In this document: piece by piece, positions 28,940 through 38,169 of the stretch | How positions within the stretch are numbered: position 1 is the first letter of the stretch | How the letters are laid out: every line of letters begins with the position of its first letter | NCBI RefSeq assembly: GCF_016783915.1 | Contig: NZ_JADHVT010000003.1 | Span: 1 to 64,000 of the forward strand | Length of the DNA stretch: 64,000 bases | DNA from: Acidovorax sp. | GTDB taxonomy: Bacteria > Pseudomonadota > Gammaproteobacteria > Burkholderiales > Burkholderiaceae_C | Direction: 5' to 3' | Translations under genes and position numbers: made by a program | Notes under the pieces: generated by a model | Databases searched by the model: none | Seen by the model: the letters and a program-made list of their open reading frames with translations, nothing else | What the model was told of the DNA's origin: nothing

Positions 28940-29551
28940 ATGGCAACTGCGAAAAAACCGGCCGCTAAAAAGGCTGCTCCCGCGAAGAAGGCTGCAACGG
29001 CCAAACCCGTAGCCGCGAAGAAGGCTGCACCTGCCAAGAAGGCAGCAGCACCGGCAAAGAAAGCCGCTCCTGCTAAGAAGGCCGTAGCTGCTAAGAAGGC
29101 TGCACCTGCCAAGAAGGCAGCAGCACCGGCAAAGAAAGCCGCTCCCGCCAAGAAGGCCGTAGCTGCAAAGAAGGCTGCACCTGCCAAAAAGGCAGCAGCA
29201 CCGGCAAAGAAAGCCGCTCCCGCCAAGAAGGCCGTAGCTGCGAAGAAGGCTGCACCTGCCAAGAAGGCAGCAGCACCGGCAAAGAAAGCCGCTCCTGCCA
29301 AGAAGGCCGTAGCTGCGAAGAAGGCTGCACCCGCCAAGAAGGCAGCAGCACCGGCAAAGAAAGCCGCTCCCGCCAAGAAGGCCGCAGTAGCCAAGAAGGC
29401 CGCAGCACCTGCCAAGGCAGCCCCCGCAAAGAAAGCTGCCCCGGCCAAGAAGGCCCCCAAGGCGCCTGCCCCTGCGGCCGCTGCCCCTGCAGCACAAACC
29501 ACGCTGAACCCTCAGGCAGCCTGGCCTTTCCCTACGGGCAACAAGCCCTGA
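28940..29551 (+). CDS. Histone H1-like Lys/Ala/Pro-rich DNA-binding protein
   Basis: The 203-residue protein is made almost wholly of KKAAPAKK-type motifs, with about a third lysine, and ends in a short non-repetitive tail (TLNPQAAWPFPTGNKP). It resembles the C-terminal tail of eukaryotic H1 and bacterial H1 homologues such as Bordetella BpH1 and AlgP. Such proteins bind and compact DNA without sequence specificity. AAGGAG lies 6 bases before ATG 28940, favouring it over ATG 28937. It follows nrdB but has its own leader and terminator. Confidence 0.9.
   Translation: MATAKKPAAKKAAPAKKAATAKPVAAKKAAPAKKAAAPAKKAAPAKKAVAAKKAAPAKKAAAPAKKAAPAKKAVAAKKAAPAKKAAAPAKKAAPAKKAVAAKKAAPAKKAAAPAKKAAPAKKAVAAKKAAPAKKAAAPAKKAAPAKKAAVAKKAAAPAKAAPAKKAAPAKKAPKAPAPAAAAPAAQTTLNPQAAWPFPTGNKP
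29018..29392 (+). repeat. Five tandem 75-bp repeats inside the histone H1-like gene
   Basis: Each unit encodes 25 residues (KKAAPAKKAAAPAKK then AAPAKKAVAA). Units differ only by scattered synonymous changes, except the last, which ends AAVA. Such an array can change copy number by slippage or recombination in frame. Confidence 0.9.
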
Positions 29552-29571
29552 TCCTGGCGCGCCACGCGCTC

Positions 29572-29601
29572 AACCCGGTGCTCGCGCACCGGGTTTTTTT
29601 T
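29572..29601 (+). terminator. Rho-independent terminator after the histone H1-like gene
   Basis: AACCCGGTGC (29572-29581) pairs with GCACCGGGTT (29586-29595) around TCGC and is followed by T's to 29601. Confidence 0.94.
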
Positions 29602-29693
29602 CGCCTATACCCCCAGTGTGTGCACCCCAAAAAGGCTCACAGCGATCACACCGTGCAGCGCAGCGCCACGCTGCGTCACACATCCTGACGGAC

Positions 29694-30593
29694 CTATCCC
29701 AGTGGGTCAAAATCGAGTGTGTAGTTCTGCGGGCCCCGCTGCGCAATCTTGAGCGCACCAACCCGGTTGCCCAGCTCGGCACAACGCACGAGGGGCCAGC
29801 CTTTTTCCAGACCAAACAGCAGCGCGCCGCGCCAGGCATCGCCGCAACCCGTGGGGTCTACCACTGCTACAGGTTTAACGGGTGGCACATGGGTTTTCTC
29901 GCCATCCACCCAGACCTCACAGCCTTCGGCGCCCAGCGTCACCACCAGGCCCTGCACCTTGCGAGAGATATCAGCCAACGACCAACCTGTTCGGTCACAG
30001 AGCATTTTTCCCTCATAGTCATTGACGGTAACCCAGGTGGCCTGGTCGATGAACTGCGCCAGCTCCTGCCCGTTGAACATGGGCAAACCCTGGCCAGGGT
30101 CAAACACAAACGGGATGCCCGCCGCAACGAACTGGGCCGCATGCTCCAGCATTGCATCACGCCCGTCAGGCGCAATCATCCCCACGCTGACACGGCCGTC
30201 CGGACTCACACGGTTGGCATGGGCCTGCATCATTGCGCCAGGGTGAAAGGCCGTGATCTGGTTGTTGTCACGGTCCGTCATGATCATGGCCTGCGCGGTG
30301 TAGGTGTCCTGCACCTGCCCGACGTGTCGGGCGCTGATACCTAGCGACTGCAGTCGCTGCAGATAGTCAGCACCGTCACTGCCCAACATGGCCATGGGCA
30401 ACGGCTCCCCACCCAGCAGCTTGAGGCTGTAAGCAATGTTTCCGGCACACCCCCCAAAGTCGCGGCGCAACGACGGGACAAGGAAGGACACATTCAGGAT
30501 GTGGAGCTGGTCCGGCAGGATCTGCTCTGCAAAACGCCCCTCGAAAGTCATGATGGTGTCGAACGCCAGGGAACCACAAATGAGGGCGGCCAT
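29694..30593 (-). CDS. PfkB-family carbohydrate/nucleoside kinase
   Basis: This 299-residue ribokinase-fold enzyme begins AALICGSLAFDTIMTFEGRF. It has the substrate-side GGCAGNIAYSLKLLGG near residue 45 and the C-terminal PfkB signature DPTGCGDAWRGALL near 250, where the anion hole and catalytic Asp read GCGD. The sequence resembles the adenosine-kinase-like branch common in Burkholderiales, but the substrate cannot be fixed by eye. It lies 35 bases after the zinc-ribbon protein gene at the end of the accBC-prmA run. Longer starts exist but lack family sequence. Confidence 0.85.
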   Translation of the reverse strand: MAALICGSLAFDTIMTFEGRFAEQILPDQLHILNVSFLVPSLRRDFGGCAGNIAYSLKLLGGEPLPMAMLGSDGADYLQRLQSLGISARHVGQVQDTYTAQAMIMTDRDNNQITAFHPGAMMQAHANRVSPDGRVSVGMIAPDGRDAMLEHAAQFVAAGIPFVFDPGQGLPMFNGQELAQFIDQATWVTVNDYEGKMLCDRTGWSLADISRKVQGLVVTLGAEGCEVWVDGEKTHVPPVKPVAVVDPTGCGDAWRGALLFGLEKGWPLVRCAELGNRVGALKIAQRGPQNYTLDFDPLG

Positions 30594-30628
30594 AGATAGT
30601 GAAGCTCGGTAAGTTGTTGGGAGGAAAA

Positions 30629-32296
30629 TCAGGGATAGAACGCAAGCAACCGGTAGCCCGCTACGCGCGCACCGCCCGTGGTCACAAGCACCGACACAGA
30701 GGTGCCCCACTCGCCTTTGGCTGGCAGCTCCACCGGAGCCGCCATGTCAGTAGGCAACAGAACCCGCCGCAACACAGGCTGGTCCTGCGCATCGGTCAGG
30801 GTCAGCTCCACCGCAGGCATGGCCAGCGGGATGGTGGCGGTGCTCTTCATCGTCAGCGCCAGCTGGTAACTGTCACCCCGGGCTTTGTTGAAGGAAGAAC
30901 TGTCGATGACCACATCGGCAATCTGGCGTACCGGTGCAAGTTCGCAGTGCAAAGGCTCGCACAGTTTCGCCAGCCAGGGCCGGGTGCGCACGTCCAGGGC
31001 TGCAATGCGGTCGCGCTCCTGCACCGCAATCTGCAAAGCCAGCCCTAACAGCGAGACAACGAACACCAGCCCCAAGACCATCCGCACCACCGGCTTGCGC
31101 CAGAACGCCTTGCGGCGGGCTGCCACCACAAAACTGACCTCGGGGTCTGACTCCTGGGCGTCGGTCTCATCGTCGTCATCGACAACGTGTCCAGGGCGTG
31201 CCTGCAGGATGGCGGCATACGAATCGTCCTTCACCAACTCCATAGCCGGAGCCTCCGGCACAACCGCCTTGGACACAAAGTCCACAGAGGGCAACGTGGC
31301 GGCTGGAGTGGTGGGCCCAGCAACAGGTACAGGAGCAGGTTTCTGTGCATCGCCTGAGAGTCCGGCACCGGCACTGGCATCGGATGACGGAGCGAAAGCA
31401 ACAGACGCTACCGGGGGCTGCGCAAGCTCTGCGGAGTGGCTCGCGCCCCCTGTGGCATCTACATCCATGGATGCATTCAGCTCTGCCTCGGAATCGCGAA
31501 GTTCTGCAAAAGGCAGTTCATAGCCTGCCGGGCTGAGGGGGGCGGGAACCATTGGCACAGCTCCACCAACGAAACCGCCAGATCCCTTGGCGACATCCTG
31601 CGCCGCAGCTCCTGATTGCGTCGTGACAGCGGAATGCCCTTGCCCGGTCACATGAACGGCTGGAGATGGAGCACCCGTGCGGGGCGCTGTGTCCGATATC
31701 ACTACCGACTCTGGCGCATCCGAGGGCGCCGTAACGGATGGCGATGCCCCAGCATCCACCGCAGGCGCAGTCCGTGGCGCACTGTGGGCTCTCCATGCAA
31801 AGGGTGCGGCAACCTCCTCGCCCAAGACATCCGAAGATGTTTCAGTGCAGGCTGCGGCGGTAAGAAAAGCAGGTACCGCAGGACTGGGGATATCGAGGAC
31901 CGGAGCAGCAGGTGCATCACTGACCATGCCGTACGGATGCGCGTCACCGGCGAGGGTGGCAGCGACCTCGGTGGCGACATCTGAAGCACTGCGGATGGTG
32001 GGAGCGTCTGCCTTGACAACATCCTGTGGGGCAGGCGGAGCGACGGGGGACGACTTGCCTCCACCCCAGGCCCCCAGTGCGTCCGGCTTGCGCGCTGCCG
32101 GTGCGGTGGGCGCACGCAGGTCCGTGAGCGATACATCGGGCAGCAACGCCGCCGGCGCCACAGGCAGCAAATGGGCCGAGGCATCGAATACCTCCTTGCA
32201 TTGGCCGCAGCGCACCCATCCTTCCGAGATGCGCAATTGGTCCGCCACGACCTTGAAGGTGGTGGCGCAGGACGGGCAGCGAGTGATCTGGCTCAT
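30629..32296 (-). CDS. DUF3426 protein with N-terminal MJ0042-type zinc ribbon and one TM helix
   Basis: The 555-residue protein starts with a zinc ribbon of four cysteines (C7, C10, C30, C33; RCPSCATTF and RCGQCKEVF). About 330 residues of low-complexity Ala/Pro/Ser sequence follow, then a TM helix (VVRMVLGLVFVVSLLGLALQI) and a C-terminal DUF3426 beta domain of about 130 residues. It is conserved after prmA in betaproteobacteria, probably with the C-domain in the periplasm. Function is unknown. A start six bases upstream (32302) is possible. Confidence 0.85.
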   Translation of the reverse strand: MSQITRCPSCATTFKVVADQLRISEGWVRCGQCKEVFDASAHLLPVAPAALLPDVSLTDLRAPTAPAARKPDALGAWGGGKSSPVAPPAPQDVVKADAPTIRSASDVATEVAATLAGDAHPYGMVSDAPAAPVLDIPSPAVPAFLTAAACTETSSDVLGEEVAAPFAWRAHSAPRTAPAVDAGASPSVTAPSDAPESVVISDTAPRTGAPSPAVHVTGQGHSAVTTQSGAAAQDVAKGSGGFVGGAVPMVPAPLSPAGYELPFAELRDSEAELNASMDVDATGGASHSAELAQPPVASVAFAPSSDASAGAGLSGDAQKPAPVPVAGPTTPAATLPSVDFVSKAVVPEAPAMELVKDDSYAAILQARPGHVVDDDDETDAQESDPEVSFVVAARRKAFWRKPVVRMVLGLVFVVSLLGLALQIAVQERDRIAALDVRTRPWLAKLCEPLHCELAPVRQIADVVIDSSSFNKARGDSYQLALTMKSTATIPLAMPAVELTLTDAQDQPVLRRVLLPTDMAAPVELPAKGEWGTSVSVLVTTGGARVAGYRLLAFYP

Positions 32297-32351
32297 CAGC
32301 AATAGATTGTAGAGGCCATGCCACGGCCGCCAGGGCTGCGCTCGAGCACGC

Positions 32352-33254
32352 TCAGCGATGCGCGGTCATCAGGATCCAACCGTCTTCCGCATCCGCTACT
32401 TCCAACGGAAGCCAGGGGGCGTAAGCCTCCTTGAGCTCATCCGCCTGGCGCTCCAGGATGCCTGCCAACACCAGGTTTCCGCCTGCGGCCACATAGCTGC
32501 ACAACAACGGGGCCAACACACGCAATGGAGTCGCCAGGATATTGGCCAGCACGGTCTGGTACTCGCCTTGCGCCTTGTCAGGCAGGCCCGCTCTCAGCGT
32601 GACTTGGTTCGCCTGGGCATTTTGCAACGTGGACTCCACTGCCGCCGGGTCGATATCCACCGCATCAATGTCCGTGGCACCGAACTTGGCGGCACCGATG
32701 GCGAGGATGCCAGACCCACATCCGTAATCCAGCACCCGCCCCAGCAGATTGCCCTGCTCAGGTTGCGTAGCGCCATGGCGCGCAATCCAGCGCAGACACA
32801 TGCGCGTCGTGGGGTGGGTGCCGGTGCCAAACGCCAGGCCCGGATCCAGCCGGATGCTGCGCTTTGCCTCGGCCGGGAGCTCGTGCCAGGTAGGAACGAT
32901 CCAAAAATCCGGTGTGATGTCCACGGGCGCAAATTGCGATTGCGTGAGCCGCACCCAGTCCTGCTCGGGCACGTGGGCAATCCCCAGCACCTGGCAGCCA
33001 ACAAAAAAATCCTGAACGACCAGCAACTGCTGTGCTTCGCGGGCCGCCACCTCGGACGGAAACAAAGCGACCACGCGGCTGCGTTGCCAGCCATCCTTGG
33101 GCGGGGGCATGCCAGGCTCGCCAAACAGCGCCTGTTCAGCGTCGGTCTGGGCGTCGGCGTCTTCCACCGACACGGAGAGCGCATCCAGCGCGTCCAGCGC
33201 ATCGCTGACCGCCTCTATCCCGTCCTCGGGACACATCAGACTCAGCTCAAACAT
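32352..33254 (-). CDS. prmA: Ribosomal protein L11 methyltransferase PrmA
   Basis: The 300-residue protein has an N-terminal L11-recognition domain and a class I methyltransferase domain with LDPGLAFGTGTHPTTRMCLRW, LDYGCGSGILAIGAAKFGA and NILATPL. It trimethylates ribosomal protein L11. It is in the accBC cluster, 77 bases after accC. Confidence 0.97.
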   Translation of the reverse strand: MFELSLMCPEDGIEAVSDALDALDALSVSVEDADAQTDAEQALFGEPGMPPPKDGWQRSRVVALFPSEVAAREAQQLLVVQDFFVGCQVLGIAHVPEQDWVRLTQSQFAPVDITPDFWIVPTWHELPAEAKRSIRLDPGLAFGTGTHPTTRMCLRWIARHGATQPEQGNLLGRVLDYGCGSGILAIGAAKFGATDIDAVDIDPAAVESTLQNAQANQVTLRAGLPDKAQGEYQTVLANILATPLRVLAPLLCSYVAAGGNLVLAGILERQADELKEAYAPWLPLEVADAEDGWILMTAHR

Positions 33255-33331
33255 AGGCGTCTCTCAGAAAAAGTGAAATGCTGGCACCCGTTGCCAGGAG
33301 CCAGCATGTGAATGACCTGCGGTGTGCCAGC

Positions 33332-34681
33332 TCAGCGTTTGTGCTGCGACAGCCACTCTTCCAGATAATGGATGTTGGTGCCGCCGGCCATGAACTTGGC
33401 GTCCACCATCAGCTCGCGGTGCAGGGGCACGTTGGTGTTGATGCCTTCGATCACCGTTTCGGACAGTGCCGTGCGCATGCGGGCCAGGGCCTGTTCGCGC
33501 GTGTCGCCGTGCACGATGATCTTGCCGATCATCGAGTCGTAGTTGGGCGGCACGAAGTAGTTGGTGTACGCATGCGAGTCCACGCGCACGCCAGGGCCGC
33601 CTGGTGGATGCCATGTGGTGATGCGCCCAGGCGACGGGATGAACTTGTAGGGGTCTTCGGCGTTGATCCGGCACTCGATGGCATGGCCCCGGATCTCGAT
33701 CTGGCGCTGGGTGAATGGCAGCTTCTCTCCTGCCGCGACCATGATCTGCGTCTTCACGATGTCCACGCCAGTGATCCACTCGGTCACGGGGTGCTCCACC
33801 TGCACGCGGGTGTTCATCTCGATGAAGTAGAACTCGCCGTTCTCGTAGAGGAACTCGAACGTGCCCGCTCCACGGTAGCCGATCTTCTTGCAGGCCGCCA
33901 CGCAACGCTCACCAATCTTCTCGATCAGCTTGCGAGGGATGCCAGGGGCCGGCGCCTCTTCAATCACCTTCTGGTGGCGGCGCTGCATGGAGCAATCGCG
34001 CTCGCCCAAATACACCGCATTGCGGTGCTTATCGGCCAGGATCTGGATCTCGATGTGGCGTGGGTTCTGGAGGAACTTCTCCATGTACACCGCAGGATTG
34101 CCAAACGCGGCACCCGCCTCTGCCTTGGTCATCTGCACGGCGTTGACCAGCGCAGCCTCTGTGTGCACCACGCGCATGCCACGGCCACCGCCACCACCTG
34201 CGGCCTTGATGATCACGGGGTAGCCCACGGCCTTGGCGATGCGGCGGATCTGCACTGGATCGTCGGGCAACTCGCCCTCAGAGCCAGGCACGCAGGGCAC
34301 TCCCGCACGGATCATGGCTTGCTTAGCCGAGACCTTGTCGCCCATGATGCGGATCGACTCGGGCGTGGGGCCGATGAACTGGAAGCCACTCTTTTCCACG
34401 CGCTCGGCAAAGTCGGCGTTCTCCGACAGAAAACCATAGCCGGGGTGAATGGCTTCGGCGTCGGTGACTTCGGCGGCCGAGATGATGGCCGGCATGTTGA
34501 GGTAGGACAGCGGCGAGGGCGCGGGGCCGATGCAAACGGCCTCTTCGGCCAGCTTGACATACTTGGCGTCGCGGTCAGCCTCGGAATAGACCATGACGGC
34601 CTTTACGCCCAGCTCATGACAGGCGCGCTGGATACGGAGAGCGATCTCTCCGCGATTCGCAACAAGAATCTTCTTGAACAT
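33332..34681 (-). CDS. accC: Biotin carboxylase AccC (acetyl-CoA carboxylase)
   Basis: This 449-residue ATP-grasp enzyme begins [17 protein letters not shown]. It shows the glycine-rich ATP loop [14 protein letters not shown] and the catalytic segment [15 protein letters not shown], with conserved Glu and Arg. It carboxylates the biotin on AccB in the first step of fatty-acid synthesis. Only 7 bases separate it from accB, indicating an operon. Confidence 0.98.
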   Translation of the reverse strand: MFKKILVANRGEIALRIQRACHELGVKAVMVYSEADRDAKYVKLAEEAVCIGPAPSPLSYLNMPAIISAAEVTDAEAIHPGYGFLSENADFAERVEKSGFQFIGPTPESIRIMGDKVSAKQAMIRAGVPCVPGSEGELPDDPVQIRRIAKAVGYPVIIKAAGGGGGRGMRVVHTEAALVNAVQMTKAEAGAAFGNPAVYMEKFLQNPRHIEIQILADKHRNAVYLGERDCSMQRRHQKVIEEAPAPGIPRKLIEKIGERCVAACKKIGYRGAGTFEFLYENGEFYFIEMNTRVQVEHPVTEWITGVDIVKTQIMVAAGEKLPFTQRQIEIRGHAIECRINAEDPYKFIPSPGRITTWHPPGGPGVRVDSHAYTNYFVPPNYDSMIGKIIVHGDTREQALARMRTALSETVIEGINTNVPLHRELMVDAKFMAGGTNIHYLEEWLSQHKR

Positions 34682-34688
34682 GAGCGCC

Positions 34689-35141
34689 TTATTCGATGAC
34701 GAACAGCGGCTGTCCGTATTCCACGGCTTGGCCGTTCTCGCCCAGGATGCGGGTGACGGTGCCCGACTTGTCGGCTTCGATCTCGTTGAGGATCTTCATG
34801 GCCTCGATGATGCAGATGGTCTCGCCTTCCTTGACCTGGCTGCCCACCTCGACAAAAGCCTTGGCGCCAGGGCTGGACGAGCGGTAGAAGGTGCCCACCA
34901 TGGGCGACTTGACGATGTGGCCGGTAGGTGCTGCGGCTGCGGGGGGGGCGGGCAATTCCGCCACGGGCGCGGCAGCAGGCGCAGCGGCAGGGGCTGCAAC
35001 CGGGGCGGGCACATACTGCTGAACCACAGCACCACCGCTCTTGACGATGCGGACTTTGCCCTCGGCCTCGGTGATTTCGAGTTCGGACACGTTCGACTCG
35101 GACACGAGATCGATGAGGGTTTTGAGTTTTCGCAGATCCAT
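34689..35141 (-). CDS. accB: Biotin carboxyl carrier protein AccB
   Basis: The 150-residue protein has an N-terminal helical region, an Ala/Pro hinge (residues 45-75) and a biotinyl domain. The biotin lysine K116 is in [15 protein letters not shown], where Ile replaces the usual Met after the lysine; the thumb [12 protein letters not shown] is present. It carries CO2 between AccC and the AccAD transferase, whose genes are not in this window. Confidence 0.97.
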   Translation of the reverse strand: MDLRKLKTLIDLVSESNVSELEITEAEGKVRIVKSGGAVVQQYVPAPVAAPAAAPAAAPVAELPAPPAAAAPTGHIVKSPMVGTFYRSSSPGAKAFVEVGSQVKEGETICIIEAMKILNEIEADKSGTVTRILGENGQAVEYGQPLFVIE

Positions 35142-35314
35142 GGAAGCTCCAACGGCTATAAAACTGAATAGGGCGCGAATTTACTCCAATTTCACCCTAT
35201 CGCAGTCTTCCACGCGCATTTTTCATGAACTTCAACATAGAAAAGTGCCACCTCACGGAGAGAAGGGCGCGCTCCAAAGCCCCCAGAAGGCGACTGCTTA
35301 ATCGGCACGAACCC

Positions 35315-35893
35315 TCAGCCCAAACCCGCCCAAAGCTGCAAGTCCTGGGCGGTCACCTGCCCCATTTTACGATGTAGCACCTTCCCCTCCCCACCAAGGA
35401 CCACGGTGAACGGCAGGCCTCCGGTCAGGTTGCCCAGCGATCGCCCCAGGTCCGTGCCGCCCAAACCGGCCAGTCCTACCGGGAAGTCCAGTGGAATGCG
35501 CGTCAGAAACTTGCGCACCGCCGAAGGTTGGTCAATGGCCAAACCCAGCACTTGCCAACCTTTGGCGGATTGTTCGCGATAGAAGGCGTTGAGCATGGGC
35601 AACTCCTCCACACAAGGCGGGCACCAAGTGGCCCAAAAGTTGAGCAGCAAAGGCTTGCCCGCCAATGACTTCATGGCCAAGGTACCCCCGGTGGGGGTGT
35701 CAAATTCCAGACCCCAGAGCGCCTGCTCAGCCCCCGGCTCCACGGCATGGGGCTGGAACTTCCACCATGCCAAACCCGCGCCCCCCAAAGCGGCAGCGCC
35801 TGCCACCCCGGCATACAAAAACCGCCTGCGCGCAGCAGTGGGCGGGACGGCGCCAGGAGTCACAGGTTCGGGAGATTCAGCAGGCTGGGTCAT
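35315..35893 (-). CDS. TlpA-like thiol:disulfide protein with twin-arginine-type N-terminus
   Basis: This is a 192-residue thioredoxin-fold protein. The N-terminus has RRRFLYAG (residues 22-29) followed by a hydrophobic stretch, which matches a twin-arginine signal or anchor. The active site WCPPC has C91 and C94, followed by ELPMLNAFYRE and the cis-proline region GGLPFTVV. It is likely a periplasmic or membrane-tethered disulfide reductase. Its ATG overlaps the stop of the upstream unknown gene by four bases. Confidence 0.9.
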   Translation of the reverse strand: MTQPAESPEPVTPGAVPPTAARRRFLYAGVAGAAALGGAGLAWWKFQPHAVEPGAEQALWGLEFDTPTGGTLAMKSLAGKPLLLNFWATWCPPCVEELPMLNAFYREQSAKGWQVLGLAIDQPSAVRKFLTRIPLDFPVGLAGLGGTDLGRSLGNLTGGLPFTVVLGGEGKVLHRKMGQVTAQDLQLWAGLG

Positions 35894-36519
35894 GGGGTCG
35901 TGGTTTCCTGGATCAAGCGGCGCACTGCCGTTATGTCACCGCGCGGAGTGCGGCCTTTGGTATCAGGTTTGAGAGCGCCCCGCAGATCGTCAAGATCGTA
36001 GATCAGCAGGTGCACACCAATCATTTCATTGAGTTCGGGCGATTTGCTGCCCAGGCTCAGGGCCTCTACCGATTCGCCATGAAATCCTGTAACCGTGCGG
36101 GGTTCGTAGTCAACATGATGATCGATCAGCGCAATCTCTGCCGATTTGGGGTCATCGCAGAACAACTGCAGGTAAATGTCCGACAGGCGTGTGGCCGTGC
36201 CGTGCCAGACCGCACCCGCCAGATACGGCCGGAAAGCCGCCATGCGCTCCATCCACACCAGGGCCAGTTGGCGCAAAGCCTGCAGCTCGCGCGGCTGAGT
36301 GTCGGCACAAAAGAGCTGGATGTACTCGCGCACAGCCTCTTCCACCAGATCGTTGTCCGGCAGCGGGGTACGGGCTGGCAGACCCATCTGCCGCAGCGCA
36401 CGGCGCTTGGCAGGGCCCCATTCCAGGCCCTCTTCCACTACCAGGCGGGCCGTGGTGTGGGCGATTTCTTCGCTCAAAGGTGTGTGCATGGCAGACAGGG
36501 GCAACAAATGAACCCGCAT
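35890..36519 (-). CDS. Conserved protein of unknown function, coupled to the TlpA-like gene
   Basis: The product is about 209 residues from ATG 36519, or 199 from ATG 36489 (MHTPLSEEIAHTT). The frame is open upstream, but that part looks non-coding. The sequence is soluble and helical at the N-terminus. A central GTATRLSDIYLQLFCDDP is followed by EIALIDHHVDYEPRTVTGFHGE. The Gly-Thr and Asp-Asp pattern faintly recalls small nucleotidyltransferases, which is only a guess. I recall such proteins being labelled UDP-N-acetylmuramate--alanine ligase in Burkholderiales, but no Mur motif is present. The stop overlaps the next ATG. Confidence 0.72.
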   Translation of the reverse strand: MRVHLLPLSAMHTPLSEEIAHTTARLVVEEGLEWGPAKRRALRQMGLPARTPLPDNDLVEEAVREYIQLFCADTQPRELQALRQLALVWMERMAAFRPYLAGAVWHGTATRLSDIYLQLFCDDPKSAEIALIDHHVDYEPRTVTGFHGESVEALSLGSKSPELNEMIGVHLLIYDLDDLRGALKPDTKGRTPRGDITAVRRLIQETTTP

Positions 36520-36652
36520 TGTGGCGTGAAGCCGTGACACTGCGGGTGATAACCCCAGCCCCCCCAGCGACCCCAACACCCGTTGACCTGAAAGACTATT
36601 GTTTTGAGAGCATCTCAGGCAGATGGAACCGGCGCCAGCTGCCACTTTAGCC

Positions 36653-36682
36653 TTGAACGGTACACGGGACCCCGGCTTTAGA
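36653..36682 (+). promoter_or_regulatory. Candidate mpl promoter
   Basis: -35 TTGAAC (36653-36658), an 18-base spacer and -10 TTTAGA (36677-36682) precede the mpl ATG at 36693. A start site about 7 bases downstream would leave almost no 5' leader, so mpl may be leaderless or nearly so. Confidence 0.4.
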
Positions 36683-36692
36683 ATCTGCGCCC

Positions 36693-38114
36693 ATGCATAT
36701 ACACATACTGGGCATCTGCGGCACGTTCATGGGAGGCCTGGCAGCCTTGGCGCGCGAGGCGGGCCACAAGGTGACGGGCTGCGACGCTGGGGTCTATCCG
36801 CCCATGAGCGACCAGCTCCGCGCATTGGGCATCGACCTGATCGAGGGCTTTGGGGCCGACCAGCTCGCGCTCCAGCCCGACATGTTCGTGGTGGGCAATG
36901 TTGTCAGCCGGGTACGGCTAGCCGACGGCTCCCCCAAGTTTCCGCTCATGGAAGCCATTCTGGACGCGGGACTGCCCTACACCAGCGGCCCCCAATGGCT
37001 GGCCGAGCATGTACTGCAGGGTCGCCATGTGCTGGCAGTGGCGGGCACCCATGGCAAGACCACGACCACGTCGATGCTGGCGTGGATTCTCGAGTCCGCG
37101 GGACAACAACCCGGCTTTCTGATCGGCGGGGTGCCATTGAACTTTGGTGTGTCCGCACGCCTGGGGACACCGAGGCGCCCAGCCCCCACCACCGCGCCCC
37201 AGGGAGCAGCGCCACTGTTTGTGATCGAGGCCGACGAATACGACACCGCCTTTTTCGACAAACGCAGCAAATTCGTGCACTACCGGCCGCGCACCGCGGT
37301 GCTGAACAACCTGGAGTTCGACCACGCGGACATCTTTGACGACCTCGCCGCCATTGAGCGTCAGTTCCACCATCTGGTGCGCACTGTGCCGCCGTCGGGG
37401 CGCGTAGTGGTCAATGGCCTGGAAGACAGCCTGGTACGCGTGCTGCACACCGGCTGCTGGAGCGAAGTGACCAGCTTTGGCGCCGCAGTCAGCGACTTTC
37501 ACGCCGTGGGCGACCCGCAGGCCTTTGATGTGGTGCACCAGGGGCAAACCGTGGCGCGCGTGGAATGGACGCTGACCGGCGTGCACAACCAGCTCAATGC
37601 GCTGGCCGCCATGGCAGCGGCCCACCACGTGGGCGTTGCGCCCGGGCAGGCCGCCGCAGCCTTGGGCAGTTTTCAGAACGTCAAGCGGCGCATGGAGCTG
37701 CGTGGCATGGTGGGCGGCGTGGCCGTGTACGACGACTTTGCCCACCACCCCACCGCATTGCGCACCACCCTGGACGGCCTGCGGCGCAGCCTGGGCGCCT
37801 CAGCACGCATCCTGGCGGTTTTCGAACCCCGCAGCAACACCATGAAGCTGGGCGCGATGAAAAGCCAGCTGCCCTGGGCGCTGGAGCCCGCCGACCTGGC
37901 TTTTTGCCACACGGCGGGGCTGGACTGGGATGCTGCGCAGGCGCTGGCACCGCTGGGCGTCGGCCCCGGCCAGAGGGCCCAGACAGCCCCGGACATCGAT
38001 ACGCTGGTGGCCCAGGTCACCCAGGCCGCGCGCCCGGGCGACCATGTAGTGTGCATGAGCAATGGCGGCTTTGGCGGCATCCATGCCAAGCTGCTGCAAG
38101 CACTGCAAAAATAA
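36693..38114 (+). CDS. mpl: UDP-N-acetylmuramate:L-alanyl-gamma-D-glutamyl-meso-diaminopimelate ligase Mpl
   Basis: This is a 473-residue Mur ligase. The N-domain starts MHIHILGICGTFMGGLAALA, the ATP loop is AGTHGKTTTTSMLAW near residue 115, and the central motif is EADEYDTAFFDKRSKF. Later motifs are NNLEFDHADIFDD, the HPTALRTTL region and EPRSNTMK. It reattaches recycled murein tripeptide to UDP-MurNAc, complementing AmpD at 23.4 kb. It stands alone on the plus strand with a candidate promoter at 36653. Confidence 0.97.
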   Translation: MHIHILGICGTFMGGLAALAREAGHKVTGCDAGVYPPMSDQLRALGIDLIEGFGADQLALQPDMFVVGNVVSRVRLADGSPKFPLMEAILDAGLPYTSGPQWLAEHVLQGRHVLAVAGTHGKTTTTSMLAWILESAGQQPGFLIGGVPLNFGVSARLGTPRRPAPTTAPQGAAPLFVIEADEYDTAFFDKRSKFVHYRPRTAVLNNLEFDHADIFDDLAAIERQFHHLVRTVPPSGRVVVNGLEDSLVRVLHTGCWSEVTSFGAAVSDFHAVGDPQAFDVVHQGQTVARVEWTLTGVHNQLNALAAMAAAHHVGVAPGQAAAALGSFQNVKRRMELRGMVGGVAVYDDFAHHPTALRTTLDGLRRSLGASARILAVFEPRSNTMKLGAMKSQLPWALEPADLAFCHTAGLDWDAAQALAPLGVGPGQRAQTAPDIDTLVAQVTQAARPGDHVVCMSNGGFGGIHAKLLQALQK

Positions 38115-38155
38115 TAGCTGTCAGCGCATATTTCACTAGCACCAGCAGTCGATTT
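38102..38155 (+). repeat. Dispersed 54-bp element, copy A (spanning the mpl stop)
   Basis: The core at 38114-38155 begins ATAGCTGTCAGCGCA and contains CACTAGCACC, ending TCGATTT. It starts on the last base of the mpl TAA stop, so the lead overlaps the mpl end. Alignment to the other copies is gap-free over 42 bases. Confidence 0.65.
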
Positions 38156-38169
38156 CTATTGAATGGCGG

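Noticed and set aside
29018..29392. Regular repeats that could suggest a CRISPR array
   Set aside because: Units are contiguous 75-bp coding repeats without unique spacers, and no cas genes are present.
28846..29502. Minus-strand frames of repeated Ala/Gly/Phe or Cys/Leu opposite the H1-like gene
   Set aside because: They are the mirror of the tandem KKAAPAKK repeat and have no independent signals.
35142..35314. Search for an aroQ-like gene upstream of accB, as in some related genomes
   Set aside because: The gap is only 173 bases and holds no gene; the next gene is the TlpA-like protein.
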